From assembly GCA_030737875.1 (NCBI GenBank), contig CM060912.1, positions 882,841,199 through 882,905,198 of the forward strand: a stretch of 64,000 nucleotides of DNA. Reading direction: 5' to 3'. This DNA comes from Allium sativum. Taxonomy: Eukaryota; Streptophyta; Magnoliopsida; Asparagales; Amaryllidaceae. The position numbers were made by a program, and so were the translations under genes. Positions 11,323 through 24,010 of the stretch are shown one piece after another; the stretch's first letter is position 1; each line of letters begins with the position of its first letter. Below the pieces are notes generated by a model. The model saw only the letters and a list, made by a program, of their open reading frames with translations. It had not been told where the DNA came from and made no database searches.

Positions 11323-12266
11323 AATGGTTTAGTAATAACCTTGGCTCTGTGGCGTAACTCGATAGAGATTGGTTTAGTGATACCCTAGATCGAGATTGAG
11401 TGTATATATATATATATGAGAGAACGTATTTGTAAATTTTATATAAAAAGGATTCTGTATTGTTTTTTTTGATCGGTTCAAGTTGAACTGACAATTGATA
11501 CAATATTATTTTGTAAAGGAGATAAATGAAATAATTTTGCCCAAAATATATTTTCATATAGAAAAGAAATAATTTTATCAAATTGTTGATATTGAGTTGT
11601 TTTAAATGAAAATTCAAATGGGATTGTGAATTTGAAAAGTTTAATAAAACCAGAAGAGAATTTAAAACATAGAATTTGTTTTATGAAATTGAATCAAAAC
11701 TTATCCTAAAAATAAGTTAAGTATGGAATAATTTTGTTGTGAATTGCTTGTTTGTTGGATGCTAGATTAATATGAATTAAAGATAAGGAAATAAAATTCA
11801 ATATAATAAATTAAATAAATTGGAAGCCAAGAGAATGAATTCCAGCATAATGAACTCGAATGGAATTGATATGAAATAAAACTAAAATGATTTAACCCCG
11901 CTTCTGCTATTGGCATTGGATATTAAGTTAAGTGCAGGTTGGAAAGAGGAAGAACAGTTTGTGCTTTGCTTCGTGATTAGAGTATGGATTGCCCGACAAA
12001 TAAGGTAAACCTTAATTATATTGATTGGGAGATTGATTTTTATACCCTGAGTTGGGTTGCCGCTTGGCTTTTATTTTCTTTCGATCGATGTGAGGCCAGA
12101 GTGGCAACTTGTAGAGTTTTAGATCGAATGGTACAGAAGAGGTGCTGACAATTTTTCGTAAAATTTTAAAACTTTGTGCTTTTGATAATATTTATATAAT
12201 TATTTTGGAAATAATTGGGTTTGAATCATTCTTCTTGCTTTGCAATTTCGAGGACGAGATTCTTTT

Positions 12267-12279
12267 AAGGGGGGAAGAA
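12267..12279 (+). other. Polypurine tract of element B
   Basis: AAGGGGGGAAGAA immediately before the TGTAAC of the 3' LTR. Confidence 0.88.
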
Positions 12280-13780
12280 TGTAACAAACAAGATTTTTCG
12301 GCTATTTATTTAAATTGGTTTTAAATATTATATTAGAAATATTAATAGATTTTAATATTGAATTCGATAATCAAACGATTATTGAATGTTTATATTTATA
12401 TTTATAAGTCATATAAATAGCCGTTTTTCAAACAACTCCCATTTTCGATGAAACGAATTTTTATGGAATATGTATAGCTAGCTATTGCAAGATTTCCAGT
12501 TTGGAGCTAAACGGAGTTATTTTGTCAGTAGGAGAAATTTAAAAGGTGACCGATAAATTAAAATAACATATTTGTGAAAACAGAGTCGCAATTCAAGGAA
12601 ATTAATTTCAGTGGGACTGGAATGCCAAAACGTAATAGTATGTCTATTTTCGTTGTGTTTGGGGTTCGAATTTGTCGGTGCGGATTTAGCGAACCACGGT
12701 AAATATCGGTAACCGTATACGATAATAATATATACTATATAACTCCAAAGTAAAATCTATCCAAATAAATCCAACTCTAAAGCAAACACAGCTACCTAAA
12801 AATAAACAAACCACAACATATCTTTTGAAGCCTATGGAATATTACAATCTATAACAACCTATATGTACATCTAAAATATATACTTATTTTATAATCGGTT
12901 GTCTACCAAGATGGGTAGCAGCCTTAGCATATCTAAGAAAAGGGACATATAAAATTCTTGCTTCACTACAAAAGCTATATATATTATTTCACACATCATC
13001 GTTTTCATACCTATATTTTCCTAAACCCATGTTACTTATGAACAACTCATGTATCATGTACCATCAACAAACACTGCAAAGTAAAACCCTATACACTATA
13101 TTTCTATCTTGCCCAGCTAACTCTACAGCTACTGACATGGAAGAACATCAACTGCATACCTATGATGCAAACTAAACCACATCTATGACAAGAAAACCCA
13201 TGCCAAATCAACATCACATAGCTCACGCACATGGGAGGACGATACACATCTATAACACTATCATCTACACACAGTTGTCTATTTTATTCTATTTTCACTC
13301 ATCCTTTCTTTTCCATCATTCGGGTGAAGAAGACAATTGCATGTACTTACCTAATTTACTACCTGAAACCGTTCATTTATCTACATGTCTATCCACCTGG
13401 CTAGAATTGTACCACCCATACACAGACTATCCAAGAACTTCAATCACATGGCTACGGGCTACCCCAAAAAATCTTGAAATGAAAACACATTGCAGAAATG
13501 AAATGGAAAATACCATCATACAACTATCCTATTTCCTCTTCCCTGTGTTATCCAATCAAACTGCCGTGAAATAGAACAGCTATCTACATCTTCAAATTAC
13601 ACTGAAAAACCTATTCAACCAAGTTAGGAAAATACCGTGTCCTCCAAACTTTCAAAACTGTGCGTTCCAAGATTTAAATTCCGTGCTCCTCAAGTTGGTT
13701 CCCCTATAAATGTTGTTATCACCATTTACTATTTTCATCCTCAAACAAAGTAACGAGAGCAAATAAAATAAAATAAAATC

Positions 13781-13792
13781 TATATATATAAG
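13781..13792 (+). promoter_or_regulatory. TATA box, B 3' LTR
   Basis: TATATATATAAG, 1.50 kb into the LTR. The TATA box of E stands at 1.55 kb and 1.60 kb in its two LTRs, so the position agrees across the family. Confidence 0.5.
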
Positions 13793-14927
13793 ATGTATCT
13801 TCAAAAAGGAAATGGATATGGGTCCTTCAAAGTAAGGTGATGGGTTTCATGAGTGAGCTCTCTAGTCGGTCGAGATGGTACCGGGAAGGTGACGACATCA
13901 ATTTGCAGGCTGAAGGCGCGGAGATGGAAAGTGGTAAGGCGGAGAGGCAAGTGATGTACAAGTTTCAGCGTATTCACTAAGGCAGTGAGATGGGAGGTCT
14001 GACGTGGAGAGAACCGCGTGAGGAAGTGGAAATGTAGGTCACACTGGTGGCGTCTTCAGGTAGGAGCACGGTTTGAGTTTCTAGAAGGTCAACGTGGTTC
14101 TTTTTGGGTAATGTTTCTAATGAAAAAAAGAGATGGACAAAATAAAATAAAATGGTGTGGTTGAGTTAAAATACAGTGGTGGTGGCACAATAATGATGGG
14201 TAGGAGGCCGCGGCCTTGACATTAAGAAGAAACTAAGGTCTCCATTCACTAGAATGAAGCAGGGGCATGAGAGGGCAAAACCACTTTAGCTTGTGTATTG
14301 TAGGGGTGTTGGACTGGGAAGAACAAATGGAAAAAATGTGTTTGAAGAGCACTCAAAAGTAGCAAGAAGTTTTGAGTTATGTGGAGGGGAAGGAGTAGCA
14401 GTAAAAGGAATGGGGAAAGATACAAGGGGCGGGGCTGTAGGAGGAAAATGTGGGCCTTTGGGCCTTCGAAGGATTGGGTAAAAAAAAAAAGATGAAGAAG
14501 AGAATAACCGCAAATGGAAACAGGTAGGAGTGAAAGGAGGAACCTGACATAGTGAAAAGAAGAACATTAGTCAATAACCATGTGGTTTGGAAGGGGCAAT
14601 GTTATATCTTATTAGAAGGTGCATAGAAATTCAAGTCTGCTGCATGGCGAAAATCAGCACTAGGATGCGGGTTGATCTGATGTGTGCACGGACCAAAATC
14701 GAATGAGTAAGCCTTTTAAAATAAAAGAAGAAGGGCTGTTTAAATAAATATACAAATTTGTTAATATTATATCTCGCTTATACGTACACAAAATTTAACG
14801 AAACATGAAGTATCGAAACCGTACTAAAGAGTGCTACATTATGGAATAGATTTTGGCAAAGAAACGAAGCACATGGAAATTTTCAGTTTGACCGAAACAA
14901 ACCGTTCAATCAACGAACAAAATCAAA

Positions 14928-14942
14928 GTAAGTTAAACTCAC
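14928..14942 (+). promoter_or_regulatory. Splice-donor candidate, B 3' LTR
   Basis: GTAAGTTAAACTCAC. One base differs from the perfect palindrome of the 5' copy; the change breaks one pair but makes the donor GTAAGT, which is still consensus. Confidence 0.45.
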
Positions 14943-15579
14943 TCAGTTATCCTACTTATATTCATATAAGTTGGGTTTATTATTTTTATGCTTTGGTTGC
15001 TAGTTATTGGTTGATTTGATGGTTGCGTACATGTTCATTAAATATTCAATATCTGTTATTAAAATTAAACGGTTGTTTAATTAAATGAAATAACATCGCT
15101 ATTTTTAACGATGATTTACAAACTAGGTAACCTACCTTGCTGATTACATTTATAATAATATAAACGTATTTAAATTAAATTGAATGCTTGAATTATTGTT
15201 ATTAGTTGACCACTATCAGTTGAATTGACTATTCATTGGCATATGATCATTACATGAACTGTTTACCCAGTATGATTGGATTATTGATTTGATTATTGAT
15301 CATTTAATATGGATTCAACATTTGTTTGTTTATTAACCAATGAGTGATATTGGTTGAGGAATTTATAGCAGATGGCCAAAATGCAAACTGTTTTATAAAG
15401 ATTGATTCATCGTCAGGTGAATCGATAGAAATGAAGTTATGAAATTTATTTTATAACTAATTATTATAGATTTTTAAATATATTATTTTTAAATGAAGTT
15501 TAAAAAAATAAATAAACCAATCATAATTATATATTGTTTGTTTAACCGCAAATAACTATTTTGTATCAAAATTGGCCGT

Positions 15580-15590
15580 GTGCGAAGCAC
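15580..15590 (+). other. GCGAAGC mini-hairpin, B 3' LTR
   Basis: GTGCGAAGCAC, identical to the 5' LTR copy. Confidence 0.55.
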
Positions 15591-16509
15591 GTGTCTCATC
15601 GTAATTGTTAATGAAGCTTAGATTGTTAAGCAAGTGAGCAAGAATTGAGGTTACGATTTATAAATAAGATTAATTGGTTAAGAAATAATTAAAAAGAGAT
15701 TATTTTGAAATATATTATTATTTATTTTAATAATAATCAAAGTAAATGGGATTTTACTTTAATGAAAAGACGAGTTAGAGTTAATCAACGAATTAATCAT
15801 GTTTTAGAATTGACTAAGCCAACTGTTTTAACAAAAATTGATTATTAAATTAAATTATTTTTGTGCTGACTAATCTAATGTAATCATTAAATGAATAATT
15901 GTTTAACTTCATAAGAATTTAAAAAGGAAATTTAATATTTACTCTAGTTAATGATCAAGTAAATTATAATTTTAATTAATAATAATCTAAGGAGTCATTT
16001 TTTAAATGAAGTTCATTTAAGTAAGTAAGTAATGAAATAAAATTGAGTTTTAAAGGGAGTTTATGAAGGGATTCATATCTAAACCAAGCTTGGCGAATTA
16101 AGTTATAAGCGAAATTTTAAACGAATACTAAGCTTAAAATATATGTTACTTAATATTTGAATTAAGTAGGGGAAATCGAGACGAGAAAGGGTTTGATATT
16201 AAACCAGAATTGTATAAACGAGTTTATAAAAGGAGATGTGACGTTAAAGTGTTAATTTTTAATTAACGTTGCTTAATAATGACATTAAGTGAAATGGATG
16301 GGACTTGAAATGAGATTATCCAGAATAAGTGATTGAAAGGTCTAATAAAGGATTATTGTAATTGAATTTGGTGAAGGATCGAGTAATGGGATTTGTAATA
16401 AAACCCAGATAATTAAACCAATAGTTTAAGGATGTTAAAGTTAAAAAGTTGATGTTATTTAATCATTTACTAAATTAATAAATTTAGTAATAGTAATATA
16501 TTTGACAAG

Positions 16510-16514
16510 GAGAT
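16510..16514 (+). repeat. Target-site duplication of element C, left
   Basis: GAGAT, repeated at 35989-35993. The uninterrupted B LTR has a single GAGAT at 9201-9205. Confidence 0.95.
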
Positions 16515-17192
16515 TATAACGTCCCAGAAATTTCGACAATTGGAATGAGAAATTAATTAAATATTTGGTTTTAGATGATAAATTTTTATATTGATACTGG
16601 AATTAGAAATTTAAAATCGAAAATATATTATTTGTGTATGGAATGAATTTAATATTAAGAATGGTTAGTGAGAAGTCAAATATTTATTGTTGTAATATTT
16701 GAATTGGATTTAGAATTCTAACTGGGAAAGTATGAACTACTAAATTTATAGATAAAACGTAGTTGACGTTAAATGAATTAGAGAATTTTAATTTGTTAAA
16801 AAAATAAAGGAAATTGGCTTCGAAACGTATGTATTTGTGTATATAATGAAAATGAAATTTTACGTTTTAAAATTTGGAATCGAACGGGATTGTTGATAGA
16901 CAAACAGAATAAAATCGGTAACCGATAAATGAAGAAATAAAAAAATAATAAAAAAAATAACGTCGTATACCAACGAAATCGGATGACAACCAAAATAATT
17001 TTATTGGATTATGAACGCGAAGACGAAGAGGTACGTAAATTTTTGTTGCATTTGGGGTTTGTTTGTGGTGGTTCAGAAATAAAAACGGCAACATATTTTG
17101 CTGTAGGAAATTTAAGGAACCGTAAATAACTAAATAAAATAAAAAATTGGGTTGCTTCGCGCACACACTATCGATCCCTTTGCTCCCACGTA

Positions 17193-17226
17193 CACGTGAT
17201 AACCCCGGTTCTCCCTTTTATAAAAG
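17193..17226 (+). promoter_or_regulatory. Core promoter of C 5' LTR
   Basis: G-box CACGTG at 17193-17198 and TATAAAAG at 17219-17226, followed by a CA-rich start region and ATGGCAGC at 17283. The 3' LTR keeps the TATA box (25647-25654) but has lost the G-box. Confidence 0.6.
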
Positions 17227-17621
17227 TCACACTGATTTCCCAATTCCTTGAGACAAAATCCATACTTCCTTAATCCATTTCAATGGCAGCTGAAATAATC
17301 TACTTCCCATTTCTAAAATCAAACCCTCCCTATTTTAGTAATCAAAACCCTTTTTCCTTACATCGTTGTTTCCCCAAATCGATTTGCCTGTCCAAGCCCT
17401 AAAAAGCCGACGCGTTGCCTCGAGATACATCGAAGCTGCCACTTCAAAGGATCGTCGCCTCCAGCAAAGTATGGCAACTCGGATCCACCGCCTTGTACCA
17501 GACCCTCACCAATTCGCCGCAACCATTCATCCTAGGTGTTGGAGCCATCATTGATTAGGTTCGCCATCGCTTTGAGACACGCGTCGCTGCCATTTGCTGT
17601 TTCCATTTTCACGGTGAAAAG

Positions 17622-17989
17622 GTGAGTTTCGACTCACGATTGATTAATCTTGTTTCAAGTACTTTAATTTCAATCCATACTGAATATAATAGTTTACCTT
17701 TTCTCATCTATTTGCCGTTGGGTTTCTGTGTCACTTTGAAATTCTGTTTTGGCTTGGGATACGTTGTACTGATAAGAGTCGTACTTCGTTTGATTTAGCT
17801 TCGGTAGAACAGATTCATACTTGGGTAGTTGTATCGACTGTATTTTTATGTATGTGGTGTATCCGCTGTCGGGGTACATATGGATAGATTGAAAGATTGT
17901 TGCCTGAAGAAAAATACGCACTTGTGGTTTTGTTTGGAACAAACCCATTTTTGTCATGTCTCTATTACTGTTAAACGTTGCCATTTCAG
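17622..17989 (+). other. Putative intron in C 5' LTR
   Basis: Donor AAG|GTGAGT and acceptor CATTTCAG|G, 368 bases apart and AT/T-rich between, with a T-rich tract before the acceptor. The 3' LTR copy (26052-26420) has both sites. The donor lies in GTGAGTTTCGACTCAC, a 6-bp hairpin closed by TTCG. Removing it joins the leader frame in phase to a 20-codon tail ending at a stop. No transcript evidence is available. Confidence 0.45.
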
Positions 17990-18889
17990 GGACATGAAGC
18001 ATAAACCTGTAAATTTGTGGTGCTTAGTTTATGAAAGTGCATAATCATATTCTATGAATCAACATAATAAATTTTTACCAATCTAGGCATATACTTGAAG
18101 GGAGTTGTATTTTTCATAGTCCCAGGCATTAATATGTATCATAAATCTTTCACCTTGATAAACAGTTAACTGTGTACAGTTATGTGTATGTTTTCTAATA
18201 GGAAATAAAACAAAGGTTATATCATCATTTTTATAAAACGAACAATATTTTTTTTTATCCTTAGGAAATAAGACTTTAACACTAAAACAATACCTTGGTC
18301 TTTAAAACAGCAAAACGTTCTGCTACGTCGATACTTCCTAGACAGTTAATTAATTGCTAAATTTCACTTGTGATTTTGTCGTTCACTTTGATTACCTCTA
18401 TTATTAATTGTATGGTACCTATTGCAACATTTGCCATCATTAAACATTTGCTTTGTGAAACTGAGAAAATTTTGATTAGTGAAATGGAAACTTTCTGGAA
18501 CCATTCAGTTTTGTTCACTGAAACCATTCAGTTTTGCTTCACCATGAAACCATTCAGTTGCACTTTTTTTCTCACTATGAACCCACTTGTTTGCATGTTG
18601 AACTATGTCATTGTTGAACCATACTATTATTGCTGAACTATAATGGTCATTGTTGAATTGTGTCATTACTCGGCTTTGATGTCAAACTTGATGCGAATTG
18701 TCACTTTTCCTTTTCCTTGCAACTGTAGTTTGAAGAAAAACACTGCTTCATGCATTTGTAAAATTTCATAGCCACTGTCTAGTTCTGTTTTCAACATTAT
18801 AAAAAAAATTACAATGAATGCTTGTAACCGAACCATACATTGCCATATATCGACCATTTGCCATGTCATGTGTACTTGCTATGCCATTC

Positions 18890-19115
18890 ATGTTTGAGTT
18901 CCTGTAACCCAAGTAATATTTTCCATTCATGTTTAGTTCCTATTTAGTTCCTGTAACCCAAGTAATATTTGCCATTCATGTTTAGTTCCTGTAACCCAAG
19001 TAATATTTGCCATTCATGTTTAGTTCCTTTAACCCAAGTAATATTTTCCATTTATGTTAGTTCCCTGTAACCCAAGTAATATTTGTCAATTGTGCCTAGT
19101 TCCCTGTAACCTATA
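18890..19115 (+). repeat. 38-bp minisatellite in C 5' LTR
   Basis: About six units containing GTAACCCAAGTAATATTT; repeats at 18906, 18955, 18993, 19031, 19069 and 19108, with a strict 38-base step in the middle. Confidence 0.9.
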
Positions 19116-20411
19116 TATGCAGTAAAGAAAGGGCCTTTATTTTTAAAACATATACAGTAAAATCTGAGGAGTTTTGTTTAATATTGGCAGTTGTTGTTCC
19201 CTGTATACACTCTAAATACTAGTTCGTTAAAATCCGAAAACTAAGAATTTGTTGGATTTAATAATATAAATAACCACACTGTTACCTTATTGTTTCCTAT
19301 AACTTCTTTTCTCATGTTCATAGTCACACCACATTTCTTGTTGATTTAATGCGCATGCCGTGACCTTGTTTAAATTCATAAATAAAAGAGTACATCAAGT
19401 CTAATGTATATATTCAAATGTGAAATCATAGGTTAACTCCCGGTCTTATGAAACCCGATGTATGCGTTCACGGATTGCATTGCTTTGTTTTAGTAAAATA
19501 AGGGTACATGGCCAATTTAGTCAATTTATCCTAAAAACTGAACCCATGCTCGGTGCCATAAACTTAACCGATATGATTCATTTTTGATGTCTTATTATGT
19601 AATTTCTGAAACCAATTTATTTAGGAATCTAGATGTTTATTGCTGCATACTCGGCACATTTTGCCTATATAGTTATATTATACCCTCTATATAAGACCCA
19701 TTATGCAAGAATATTCAACAGTTGTATTTACTACATATATATGATCTCACTTGACCACATTATTGTTGCCGTAGCACGTTCGATCACTTGTCCCATTTAG
19801 TTCTGCCTTGTACTTGACCGCCCTACCACGTGTCAGCACTTGTACACCTATGAAATTGGAGATTAAGCTCATGTGCTGTTGTTCGGGATGTTGAGGCAAT
19901 GCATGTGTGTGTATATATACACAAATGTATATGCAAGCTCCTGGAATTATCTATGTTATTTGTTATATTCTGGTTCCGGAATGCTGAGGCAGTGCACATG
20001 TGTATCTGTACACTTGTGTACGTGCAGGCTTCCATGAATATTCATTCCTGAACTGATAGGCACAAATATTATTTTTGATACTGGACGGACACTACATCTA
20101 TGTGTACTAGACGATTTGCATATGATACATTCGATGTTAGGATTAACTGTTTTATTCAGTTTATATTAAAGTTAATTTACTTGAACTATGATTAATCCTG
20201 ACTCGAGTGTTTTACGTTTTTGCATGGAACGCTCGAGTCAGACCTGAGCCGTACAAATTTTAAAGATTACAGCTTAGGATTCAAAGACTGGTGAAGCTTG
20301 GGATTCGAAGGCGTGCACTCTGAAGATTTTTGAACAGTAAATACTTTTCTTGTATTAAAATTCTAAATCCCGCTGTATAGAAAAACATTGTACTAAAAAT
20401 TCTGATTTATA

Positions 20412-20417
20412 AATAAA
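20412..20417 (+). terminator. Poly(A) signal, C 5' LTR
   Basis: AATAAA about 160 bases before the LTR end; kept in the 3' LTR at 35824-35829. Confidence 0.5.
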
Positions 20418-20576
20418 AGTTTATTTTTTTGTTCACTACTGTGTTATTTATTTATTTTGTATTTTCTATGTTGATTTTTTTAAAACTCTATAAGCTAAAT
20501 AATGATCCATCAATTTGGATGTTTTAAGTTGATTTAATCACCAACTTGAAGCGGTCCAAAGGCGGGACGTTACAAG

Positions 20577-20588
20577 TGGTATCAGAGC
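20577..20588 (+). other. Primer-binding site of element C
   Basis: TGGTATCAGAGC, two bases after the LTR end. Confidence 0.93.
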
Positions 20589-23454
20589 TTTGGTTTTATC
20601 AAAGCATAGCTTATCGGGTTTAAAAGAATAGGATCGACACTAGAAAAATGGATTTTTGAAAATAAAAAGGGTTTTGAAAAATAGAATTTTAAGGGAAAAT
20701 TATTTTGGAAATTGTGTATATTTTGAAAATTAACATTTTGGATTTGATACAACGGAAGTTATATTTTGTTTTAAAAATTTGTTTGAAATCTCTAGTCTTC
20801 GGAAGTCTTTGAATCCAGATAGGCCAAAGCTATTCTTCGATAGGGGCCCTCTTAGATTTGAATCTTGAATTCATGATCGAGTGATATCTAAAAAAAGATA
20901 ACTATAGGAGAATAAATGAACTGATTGTGTGTTTTAGCAATCAATGATAGCTGAAATTGATTGTAAATAAAATTTCAGACGGGAATTAAAATGAAAGGGA
21001 AATTTGAAAATGTTTCAAAAATGAAACAATGAAATTTATTTTGACATTTGGATAGAAATAAAATTGGAAATAGGAAATAATTGGAATACGACTATGTTAA
21101 ATTTGATTAATTTATTTAGAACGTGACAAGAAAAATTATAATTGGTTTGAAACCAATGATGTATGACCGAATACATAAATTTGAGAGTGAAGTATAAACT
21201 TTTTAATTAATTAACAAGAAGTGGATTGTGAACGAGATTTCTAAATGGAGCGGAATGCGAAAAAAAAAATTTAGGGGGATTTGAACAGATATTTAAATGA
21301 AACCAAACTAATTTGATGTAATAAGTTCAAATTTCGATAAAGAGAATAATATTTATTTCTTAGAAGTAACAAAAAAAAGTGTTGCAAACAAAATTGAAAA
21401 TTGAGGAAATGGAGTTAAATAGTGCAGTGAGATTATTCTGAAGTTCAGAATATTTTCCGAAGTTCGGAATGTGGTATCGAATAACAAATTATTCGAAATG
21501 AAGTTACTTAGAGGAGACATTTATGTCGAATTTCAGGGAAGTACCATTTAATTTTCGTTTTAATTAAAATTTAATTTATTATTAATAAATTTTTTATGTA
21601 TCCAGATTAATGAATAAAGAATATTTAAAATTTGATATTTTCGAAGGTGTGAATTATTGCCATAATCAATGATTTCCGTAAAAGAAGTGAATTTACGAGA
21701 ATGGTTGTTTTGCTGTGAACTTGATCTATTTCGAAGTTAATAATGTTGTTCAGTTAAGGTCTGAGAGGTAAATATACCCTAACTTGATTGACTTCATTGT
21801 TGACTAAGAAATGATTAAGGTTCGATAACAAGAATCGGTTAAGGTAAATGAGCTAATGAGTGTCAACAATAAGTTAGAATAACGATATTTTATTTAACAT
21901 CTATTGTAATCTAAATAACGAATTTAGGAATATTTACCCCTAGAAATGAAGTTTATTTTCTCTTAAAATTAAAAGATTTGCAAACATATGGACAGGATTT
22001 CTAGTGGTAGTGAGAAATTTTGTAAAATTATAAGAAAACGGATATAATAATTGGGAATGTTTCAAAAGTTCATGAGAGAATAACGGGTTTCGAAAAGCAG
22101 AATGGCAAGGACTGAAGAACAAAGAGCTGCACGTCGAAAACAAAGGGCGGTAGAATATAAGAGAAAAGGAATTATAATTTGAATTCGAGAATTTCGTAAG
22201 CGATGATAAGAAGTTAAAAATAGAGTTAAAGAATTAGAAACTGACTGGAGATTAGTTAGGTTGAATAATTTCCTGAATGTTGGTCTGATGTTGGTTTCAG
22301 CCTTCGAGATTGATACTTAAGGAATTGTTCGCTTGCTAATTGACGGTCAAAGGATGTGAATGTGGTTGAGTAATAATGCGAGAATGAGAAATGTGTTATG
22401 AAAATAATAATAATAATAAATAAAAATTTTTTAAGGAAAAGATAATGGTATGAGAAGATTTGTTAAAAATCGTAGAATTCCGGAAATTACGATGAAGAAT
22501 ACCATGGAGATGGTTATGCAAGAAGACAATCATCGATGATTATAGACCCCAACTAATTAATTAATAAATTTTTTGAAATATCTGTTTTTAGAAGTGCAAA
22601 TGATTTTATAGAAGGGTTGTTGGAAGGTATAGCGATAATATAGTGAAAATCGCATTGATAATATCAACTTATGAAATGGTAAAGAAACGATGGTTTGAAA
22701 ATGAAAACTGTGTAGGTTTATTCCTGTCTTCCTTGTGAGTTCCTTTGAAGTGGAATAAGAAATAATGATATTGAAGGTGTTAAGTCGCTAAAAGAAATGA
22801 AAAGGAACGTATTCCATTCAACCAAATAAATGATTGGTCATTAAAGGAGATGAAAAGGCATATTTTAAATGAAGTCAGAGTGTGAGATAAATTGCATATC
22901 AACCTAAACTACAATTAAGAAGATCATTTGGTTTGATTAGAGAATTCGATTTCGGAATATTTTGAAATTGATTTCAATTATTTTGAAAATCAATATTAGT
23001 AGTATATACAAATACTTCCAAATAGAATTATAAATCTGAGTTTGGAAAGCTATCAAAGGCCTGCGTTGATTAAGAAATCAAAACTGAAAATTTGAAATTT
23101 GAGGGTATTTGATTTTGGAAATTACATAAGAATATAGTAAATTTGAAAATTATTGTTTGGGGAAGGTAATCAATCTGAAATAAAATCTTATATGAGGGAA
23201 TTTATATAAGAATGAGGTGTTTTGAAGCAAGGTTTGGAAGGAAAAATTTATGACCTATGAGGAGTATGAAATGACGTACTATACGTATATAGTATTATAT
23301 GTTTTCCAAGCAAAATAAGGAAAGTACCTTCCTTCTCCTTTGAATTTCGAGCTTAGTTGAGATGTGATGCTAGTGGTAGTAGGTTGTCCGGACATAAAAC
23401 TCGAGTTTTCATTATTCCTTGGAAATAATACGATCGTGTAGCGTAATTCGTAGG

Positions 23455-24010
23455 GCTGTAGATGGCCTACGGCGGACAGATGTTTCTTGGGGGAACCAAG
23501 CGTAAGCATTGTGTCTGCTGCGATCTACAGTCGTGATAATGGCGTAATCCGCATAGTTGTGAAAGCTTACGGGTATGGATGTTTCCTGAGGGAATCAGGC
23601 GTAACCATTGTGTACCTGCGGTCCACATGGCATATCTACATGTGAAAGAGATGTAACCACTAGAGTTACTAAAGGTAGAATGGAGCCATGTAATGTTTGA
23701 GATATCTTAGTGACTGTGAGCCACCTGTTTGATGCAACAGTTAGTCTTCGTGACTTGATTGGTCTTTGTGACCTAATTTATCTTTGTAACTTGGTTTGTC
23801 CTCGTGACTTGAAGTATATTCATAATTCCATGATTTGTTTTTGTGATCCTGAGGGAGAGCAGTCAACGCTCAATGACCTCAGATTTTTCTTGATCCTTAA
23901 ATATCTACCATTGATTTGTCTATGAAGAAATTCGCAGGGAAGTGATTTCCTACAGATACGGATGTTTTCTAGGGGATCCAGACGAAACCATTGTGTATCT
24001 GTGATTCATG
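23455..24010 (+). repeat. Three diverged repeats in the interior of C
   Basis: Copies near 23480, 23575 and 23960 share GGATGTTTCCTGAGGGAATC-like and GTAACCATTGTGT-like blocks followed by a CTGCGATCCAC-like block. The third is 380 bases downstream of the second. Confidence 0.65.

Larger units (their letters stand above)
11310..12279 (+). other. Element B interior, 970 bp, non-coding
   Basis: Far too short for gag-pol and without open frames of note. After the primer-binding site it is AT-rich. From about 11990 to 12160 it matches the interior of E (45960-46125) over a block with GTTGGGTTGC and TCGATCGATGTGAGG. The end, TTTCGAGGACGAGAT, reads NFEDEILLRGEECN in one frame, the usual last residues of pol in Tekay-like chromoviruses running into the purine tract. 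Confidence 0.8.
12280..16514 (+). repeat. Element B 3' LTR, first part
   Basis: Starts TGTAACAAACAAGATTTTTCGGC, like E at 46254 (TGTAACGACCCAGATTTTTC). It runs 4.2 kb to the insertion of element C; the last five bases, GAGAT, are the target duplication. It holds the complete promoter part of the LTR that is missing in the 5' copy: an A/C-rich upstream section, a TATA box (13781), a purine-rich leader, the splice-donor palindrome with one changed base (14928), a second hairpin (14954-14971) and the GCGAAGC hairpin (15580). Confidence 0.9.
16515..20574 (+). repeat. Element C 5' LTR, 4.06 kb
   Basis: Ends GGGACGTTACA next to the primer-binding site. It contains a promoter (G-box 17193, TATA 17219), a pyrimidine-rich leader with a short open frame, a palindromic splice donor (17622) and matching acceptor (17989), a 38-bp minisatellite (18890-19115) and a poly(A) signal (20412). 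The open frame starting at 17283 is shifted by a deletion after about 20 codons compared with the 3' LTR. Confidence 0.92.

Noticed and set aside
13185..13574. 129-codon frame in B 3' LTR
   Set aside because: Lies upstream of the TATA box in low-complexity A/C-rich DNA; the matching E LTR region has no such frame.
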